Of a DNA stretch of 34,611 nucleotides, positions 30,115-34,611 are shown piece after piece. The translations under genes and the position numbers were made by a program. The notes below the pieces were generated by a model. It was not told the DNA's origin, ran no database searches, and was given only the letters and a program-made list of their open reading frames with translations. Within the stretch, counting starts at the first letter, position 1. Every line of letters starts with the position of its first letter. The stretch comes from Discostella pseudostelligera (Eukaryota; Bacillariophyta; Thalassiosirophyceae; Thalassiosirales; Thalassiosiraceae), in NCBI GenBank assembly GCA_036940085.1, contig JALLBK010000241.1, positions 1 through 34,611 on the forward strand, in the 5' to 3' direction.

Positions 30115-30445
30115 TGAGTTCGGAATAGTGAATAAACTTCTAATCGCTTGGCATTCACTCTCCAACTTCCAATGAACAATGAACAATGAACAACGTCTCT
30201 TCACTCAATTATTGGGTTGTTGTCGCTTGGGTGTTGCTTCGGCTTCGGTATTCGGTACATACTGTCCTACTGCGGTGGTCCACGTGGAGCCACCATGACT
30301 TCCCGCCATTTCATCAATGTCTGGCCGTCACATACAGCTGTCCGCGCGCTGTCCGACCACAAAAAATCGACGCTCTCTGAAGTCCAAGTCAACTCTCCCG
30401 CGTAGAATCTTCCTGTGACTCTCACAGAATTCCAAGAAAGCAACC
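30115..30445 (+). promoter_or_regulatory. RBM39 upstream region with TTCCCGCCATTT and CCACGTGG
   Basis: This region holds a tandem AATGAACAA repeat near 30171-30196, a palindromic CCACGTGG (30280-30287) and TTCCCGCCATTT (30300-30311), about 140 bp before the RBM39 ATG. The sequence TCCACGTGGAG recurs at 33599-33609 upstream of the last gene. Factor identity is inferred from motif resemblance only. Confidence 0.45.
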
Positions 30446-33415
30446 ATGGCCGCCGACGGCAAATCCAACGATGGTAGTACCGCCGACGCCACCACCACCA
30501 ACCCACACCCCAACGCCGATCATGATATCGTCAACAATGATGACGAGGCGCGGCTCAAAGAAATGTTAATTAAGAAGAAAGTCATGCAGAAGGTGAAGAA
30601 TCGTCGCGAGTCTGGACATACCGTCGCAGCTACCGCTGCCGCTTCTGCCGCCGACACCGCCGCCGCTGACGCTGCCCCTACTTTGACAGAGAGCACTGGC
30701 AAGTCCAAGACGGGGGACTCTGAACCTACAGCTCATAAATCTGGGGGAGATGAGAAGGACACGAAAGAGGATGAGCATGGCGACAATGACAGGCGCGGCA
30801 AGAAGTCAAGTCACCGCGATCACGACAGCCGTTCTACTCATCGGGCTGGCGACAGAGATCGGGGAGGTGAACGAAGTGGACCCAATCAACCACAGGGAAG
30901 AGACATGCGTGGCGGTGGCACAGATGGACCTTTTTCTCGTGGTGGTGGTGGGGGGATGATGGATTCTCGTGATTATTACCGCGGTGATTATCGAGGCGAT
31001 TCGTACGGGCCACCCCCTCCTCATAATNATGATGGATTCTCGTGATTATTACCGCGGTGATTATCGAGGCGATTCGTACGGGCCACCCCCTCCTCATAAT
31101 CGCAGAGATTACTACGATGATCGACGTGGCGGACGCATTGGTGGGAGAGGATGGCGTGGAGGAGCTGCTGCTTCGAGGCCATATGCTGATCGTTATGATG
31201 GACCGGGTCCCCGTGGCGGTGGCGGCAGGCCCATGGGTGGTCGAAGGGATGAGCGAGAACGAGACATTTACGGACGAAATGCGGGTCCACCACCATCACC
31301 ACCACTTCTACCTCAGCGAGGAAGTGCAGGTTCACGAGGAGAAAAGCCTGCTAGTAAGAAAGATCGTAGTCATTCCATGTCCAGCCGAAGCTCCTCGCGT
31401 TCACCATCGCGGTCTCGTAGCAACTCTACCAAGTCGGACAGATCGAGGTCGCGTTCACGAGATTCCTACTCTCGATCATCCCACAGTCGAAGCAGTTCTT
31501 CTCGATCAGTCTCACGGAGCTATTCCCGTTCGCCATCTCGTGAATCTACCAAACGAAAGCGTGGTGGTAGCTCTAGCCATCACAGTCATGACAAAAAGCG
31601 AAGGAAGGGTCATCGAGGCTCTCGGTCCAATTCGCCTCACTCTGCTGCTGTCGAGGAATTGGCAGTAGTAGACGATGCTACCAAAGATCAACGTACCATC
31701 TTCGTTTCCCAACTAGTCATGCGTGCCGAGGAACGTGATATTAGTCGATATTTCAAACGCACCATTGGGATCAAGGTGCGTGATGTCATCTTATTACGTG
31801 ACCGTCGCACTGGTCGACACAAGGGGTGTGCCTACGTCGAACTTGGCACTCTGGAGGATGTCGATCGTGCGTTAAAAGCTTCAGGGAAAACACCTGACTT
31901 TCAACGATTTCCCATTTTAGTCAAACGTACCGAGTCGGAAAAGAATGGGGTGATGACGACGACGATGGCTGCCGCGGCTGGATTGCAGTTCACACCTCCT
32001 GTCGCTTCGACGCCGCACCAACTCACTGCTGACGGAAGGCGCATCGAAGCCCAAAAGGTGTACATCGGATCGATTGATCCATGCGTCACCCAAGCTCAGC
32101 TGTATGCACTCTTCTCTCAATTTGGACCATTGGAGAAGGTATTGTTGCAGATTGATGTAGCTACTGGAATGTCGCGCGGTTTTGCATTCCTCAGCTATCG
32201 GGATCCGAAGGATGCTAATTTGGCAATTCAGACGATGAGCGGCCAGATGCTCGTGGGGAGACCTCTGTGAGTATGGACTGTTAATTTCAACCTCGCATTT
32301 GGTGATTTTCTTGAATGAGCTGTGTTGTAGATGGAGGTGGGGGGCACTTGTTCGCATCTGGGAGAAAAGGCCGACATCATCTTTCTCAAAACCTAACTCT
32401 GTCCTCTGTCTGAATATCATATATTCTTTACTGGCAGAGCGATTATTTGCAAGAGGATGATCATCCGAGTTGTCGATAAATGACGATCGTATAGACGATC
32501 GAGCCATGGAGGGTTTCGTCATCGGCATGGGATGAGGGCTATGTTGGTGTGCGGTGCAAGGCAAATATTTTGATTTGAGTTTCGTGTTGTTTGACGCACT
32601 GATCCCACTATTGCATCTTTAGATCCGGCTTCCTTTCTCATTGTGCAGGCGACCCCCCCGTCGAAAAAAAACGCGTCTGGTTGTCCTGCTACACAGAGTA
32701 CTTTGTCACCTCGGTAGTTGACCGTCGATCATCACATCATGTCTCATTGTTACTAACACTTTGTCTTTCTTCATTGCTTCTCAGGAAAACTGGATGGGCA
32801 AACCAACAAGTGAGCGCCGCTGGTGTAGTTGAGGTCAAGACCGATGAATTCCCCGATGATGCCAATGAAAAAATCCAGAAGGTAAACACCGTTCTAACCC
32901 AACTCACTGGCACCTCCCTCACCACAATGATAGGCCAGGTGGATCCAGCAGCGCATCAGGCACTCTTGGCTGCCGGTCCTGCCGGTGCCTTGGGTATCAT
33001 GCCATCTGCCCAACTTGCCAGCGTAGCAAATGCTGCATTGGACATGGCCCTCGGTGTAGCCCCTGCTCCTATTCCTACTCCCGCTGCAACTGCAACTGTT
33101 GTCGAAGATGCCAAAGTTGTGGGCAGGTCCGTTAAACCAACCCAACACATCCTCGTTCACAACATGTTCAACAAGGATGAGGAGACAGATCCAGGATGGG
33201 AAAATGACATCAAGCTGGATTTCGAAGAAGAGTGTGCCCAATATGGGAAAATCACATGCGTCGTGGTCATGTCGAAGGATCCTGGCGGTATGATCTATGC
33301 ATCGTTCGATTCCGTAGAGGGTGCATCGAACTGTGCCAAGAATTTAGCTGGCCGATGGTTTGATAAGAGGCAGCTTCGTGTTGAGTTTGTCGATTCCGTT
33401 CCACACTCATCGTAG
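30446..33415 (+). CDS. RBM39: RBM39/CAPER-type splicing factor (RS domain, two RRMs, C-terminal UHM)
   Basis: Two exons, 30446-32266 and 32785-33415. Removing the 73 bp artefact at 31028 gives 792 residues. An Ala/Asp-rich start is followed by Arg/Gly/Tyr-rich and then RS-rich stretches (about 283-373). RRM1 starts at about 391 with DQRTIFVSQL and has GCAYVEL. RRM2 starts at about 512 with KVYIGSI and has RGFAFLSYR. Exon 2 ends in a U2AF-homology motif domain (about 704-790): HILVHNMFNKDEE, then WENDIKLDFEEECAQYGKI, then AGRWFDKRQLRVEF. The R-W-F triplet in place of an RNP motif is diagnostic of a UHM, which binds ULM peptides of SF3B1 or U2AF. The splice junction yields GRPLKTGW, matching the family's G-R-P-hydrophobic-K end of RRM2. 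Nuclear splicing and co-activation role expected. Its 518 bp intron is about five times the local norm. Confidence 0.92.
30956..31100. other. assembly join: 72 bp exact duplication around a single N at 31028
   Basis: Positions 30956-31027 and 31029-31100 are identical. The 73 bp offset shifts RBM39 by one base in its Arg/Gly/Tyr-rich part; collapsing it makes the reading frame continuous. Confidence 0.92.
32267..32784 (+). other. long (518 bp) intron of RBM39
   Basis: The donor is GTGAGT after CCTCT and the acceptor is TTCTCAG before GAAAACTGG. Several inner AG sites and GT-containing strings are present, for example TGTTGTAG near 32330 and TGTGCAG near 32649. All other introns in the window are 78-165 bp. 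Confidence 0.75.
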
Positions 33416-33808
33416 GTATCATTTCATCTGATTATAAATCGTTTGTTCATTGTTCATCGTCGTAGTATTATCATTTCTCATTTCATTGATGAGGATGTTG
33501 GATGCTGTTGGTGTTCCTCCATCCTCTTCGCTCTCGCCTCGAGATCCTTGTGTCTTCCACGTGTCTTAGATCTTAAACGTGGAAGTCACGTTCTAGACTC
33601 CACGTGGAGGTCCAACGCCAGACAGACGTGCTCTCGGTCCCCAAACTCGGACCTCCGATCGACGCGACCGACGGCGACGATGATGACGACGACGACAAAA
33701 TAATATAAAGGTGGCACATCAAATATCTTGTACAATAGCAATAGCAATTGATACCTCCATCCAATTACTCTCCTAATAGCTGCGAATAGTCTCTCTATCT
33801 CTACTACA
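33416..33808 (+). promoter_or_regulatory. upstream region of the dehydrogenase gene: palindromes, G-boxes, TATA-like box
   Basis: A near-perfect 32 bp palindrome spans 33554-33585 (CTTCCACGT ... ACGTGGAAG, centred on AGATCT). It is followed by a perfect 12 bp palindrome CTCCACGTGGAG at 33598-33609. A TATA-like AATAATATAAAGG lies around 33698-33710, about 100 bp before the ATG. ACGT cores of this type are usually bound by bZIP or bHLH proteins. Confidence 0.55.
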
Positions 33809-34611
33809 ATGAAGGTTGTCATCACCGGTGGCGGTGGCTTCCTCGGTCAAGTCCTCGCCAAGGAGATTCTCACCAACCCACATCTTCGATCGGTCGACAA
33901 AACTGTAAAAGTCGCCCAACTCGTTATAGCTGATATAGTCGAACCGAAAAAGTATCTAATTGATCTACATTCATTGGCAAAAGACAATAATGTCAATTTG
34001 CAGTTTATTGTAGGGGATGTGTCCAATTTGGAATATTGCATGTCGCTCATCGGCACAACGAATAGGAGTAGTAAAAATTATGCAGGGAAGGGTGCACTGT
34101 CGGTTTTTCATCTCGGTGCGGTAATGAGCGGTGCACCTCCCGATCTTGCACTCAGGGTGAATTTGCATGGCACGCTCAACATGCTCGAGGCTACACGAAA
34201 ATGGCAAGAGAGCAATCCCAACTCTTGTCCTACCTTTATGTTTGCATCCGCTGGTGCCACGTTAGGCGCGGGTCATTCTGCCGATTGGGTTTCTCATGAC
34301 GATACCATCTCGGATGCTACACGTGCCGCACCACACACTACCTACGGCACAACCAAAGCCTGTGCAGAATTATTAATGGCGGACTATTCCCGGCGTGGAT
34401 TTTGTGATGGACGAGGAGTGCGTTTGCCTAGTGTGATTGTCCGTGCTGGTGAACCCAATGCTGCCACTACCTCATGCTTTTCGTCCGTGGTGCGGGAACC
34501 ATTGTCTGGAAAAGATGTGGCATTGCCTGTAGGACCGAATGTGTTTCATGCCGTGACGGGATATCGTTCTGCGATAAGTGGTATGCTAGCGGTGCATGCT
34601 GCCATGCCAAA
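33809..34611 (+). CDS. NAD-dependent epimerase/dehydratase-family protein, DenD (D-erythronate dehydrogenase)-like, partial
   Basis: Open from ATG 33809 to the window edge (267 complete codons) without a stop or intron; the 3' part is missing. It starts MKVVITGGGGFLGQVLAKEI, the extended-SDR NAD-binding fold with GxxGFLG. Then come FHLGAVMSGAPPD, VNLHGTLNMLEA, an FASAGATLG strand and the catalytic YGTTK (Y-x-x-x-K). Downstream, RLPSVIVRAGEPNAATTS followed by REPLSGKDVALPVG is the pattern of the D-erythronate dehydrogenase group rather than UDP-glucose epimerase. The likely reaction is NAD-linked oxidation of a C4 sugar acid (D-erythronate); the exact substrate is inferred. The upstream region has a TATA-like box and G-box palindromes. 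Confidence 0.8.
   Translation, partial: MKVVITGGGGFLGQVLAKEILTNPHLRSVDKTVKVAQLVIADIVEPKKYLIDLHSLAKDNNVNLQFIVGDVSNLEYCMSLIGTTNRSSKNYAGKGALSVFHLGAVMSGAPPDLALRVNLHGTLNMLEATRKWQESNPNSCPTFMFASAGATLGAGHSADWVSHDDTISDATRAAPHTTYGTTKACAELLMADYSRRGFCDGRGVRLPSVIVRAGEPNAATTSCFSSVVREPLSGKDVALPVGPNVFHAVTGYRSAISGMLAVHAAMP

Noticed and set aside
31917..32564. 215-codon minus-strand frame across the RBM39 RRM2 and intron
   Set aside because: Antisense of the RRM coding region extended by chance into the intron.
1..34611. CRISPR arrays, operons, tRNA or rRNA genes
   Set aside because: None seen. The genes are spliced and eukaryotic, and no tRNA box pattern or rRNA segment was recognised by eye; a tRNAscan/Rfam run would be decisive.

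Overview
This window looks like nuclear DNA of a stramenopile alga, most likely a centric diatom. Genes carry zero to two short introns, mostly 78-107 bp, with GTRAGN donors and CAG or TAG acceptors. Neighbours are packed tightly, down to 17 bp between two converging stop codons. One large gene encodes a secreted, Lys/Ser/Gly-rich, single-pass membrane protein of the kind found in diatom silica cell walls. The diatom assignment is an inference from these traits, not from a database match.

Layout. 1-602: an octamer-based minisatellite followed by featureless DNA. 603-1497: a non-autonomous DNA transposon with about 258 bp inverted repeats and a TTA target duplication, resembling PIF/Harbinger. 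1727-4043 (+): a cyclic-nucleotide phosphodiesterase. 4242-7657 (+): a Kelch-repeat membrane protein. 7675-10182 (-): MutL homologue MLH3. 10612-11781 (+): XRCC4. 12020-13544 (+): a PHD-PWWP chromatin protein. 13836-14850 (-): a coiled-coil protein. 15396-16408 (+): a mitochondrial carrier. 16409-17717: intergenic. 17718-20441 (+): the silica-type membrane protein. 20518-22092 (-): a NEPRO/RMP1-like nucleolar protein. 22375-24651 (+): the SM protein SLY1. 24652-27054: a 2.4 kb stretch with no gene I can support. 27055-28131 (+): a protein of unknown function. 28629-29947 (+): mitochondrial 3-hydroxyisobutyrate dehydrogenase. 30446-33415 (+): an RBM39/CAPER-type splicing factor. 33809 to the window end (+): the start of a DenD-like sugar-acid dehydrogenase.

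The genes are mostly unrelated housekeeping functions. One group stands out: MLH3 (mismatch repair and meiotic crossovers) and XRCC4 (non-homologous end joining) are divergently transcribed from one 429 bp region containing a dense array of TTCCCGCC motifs that match the E2F consensus. Related motifs lie upstream of the coiled-coil gene, NEPRO/SLY1 and RBM39.

Three single-N positions (2537, 30042, 31028) are each flanked by an exact 72 bp duplication. These look like unmerged contig overlaps. Two of them falsely frameshift genes (the phosphodiesterase and RBM39), and removing 73 bp at each restores one continuous frame. Coordinates below are those of the window as given, duplications included.
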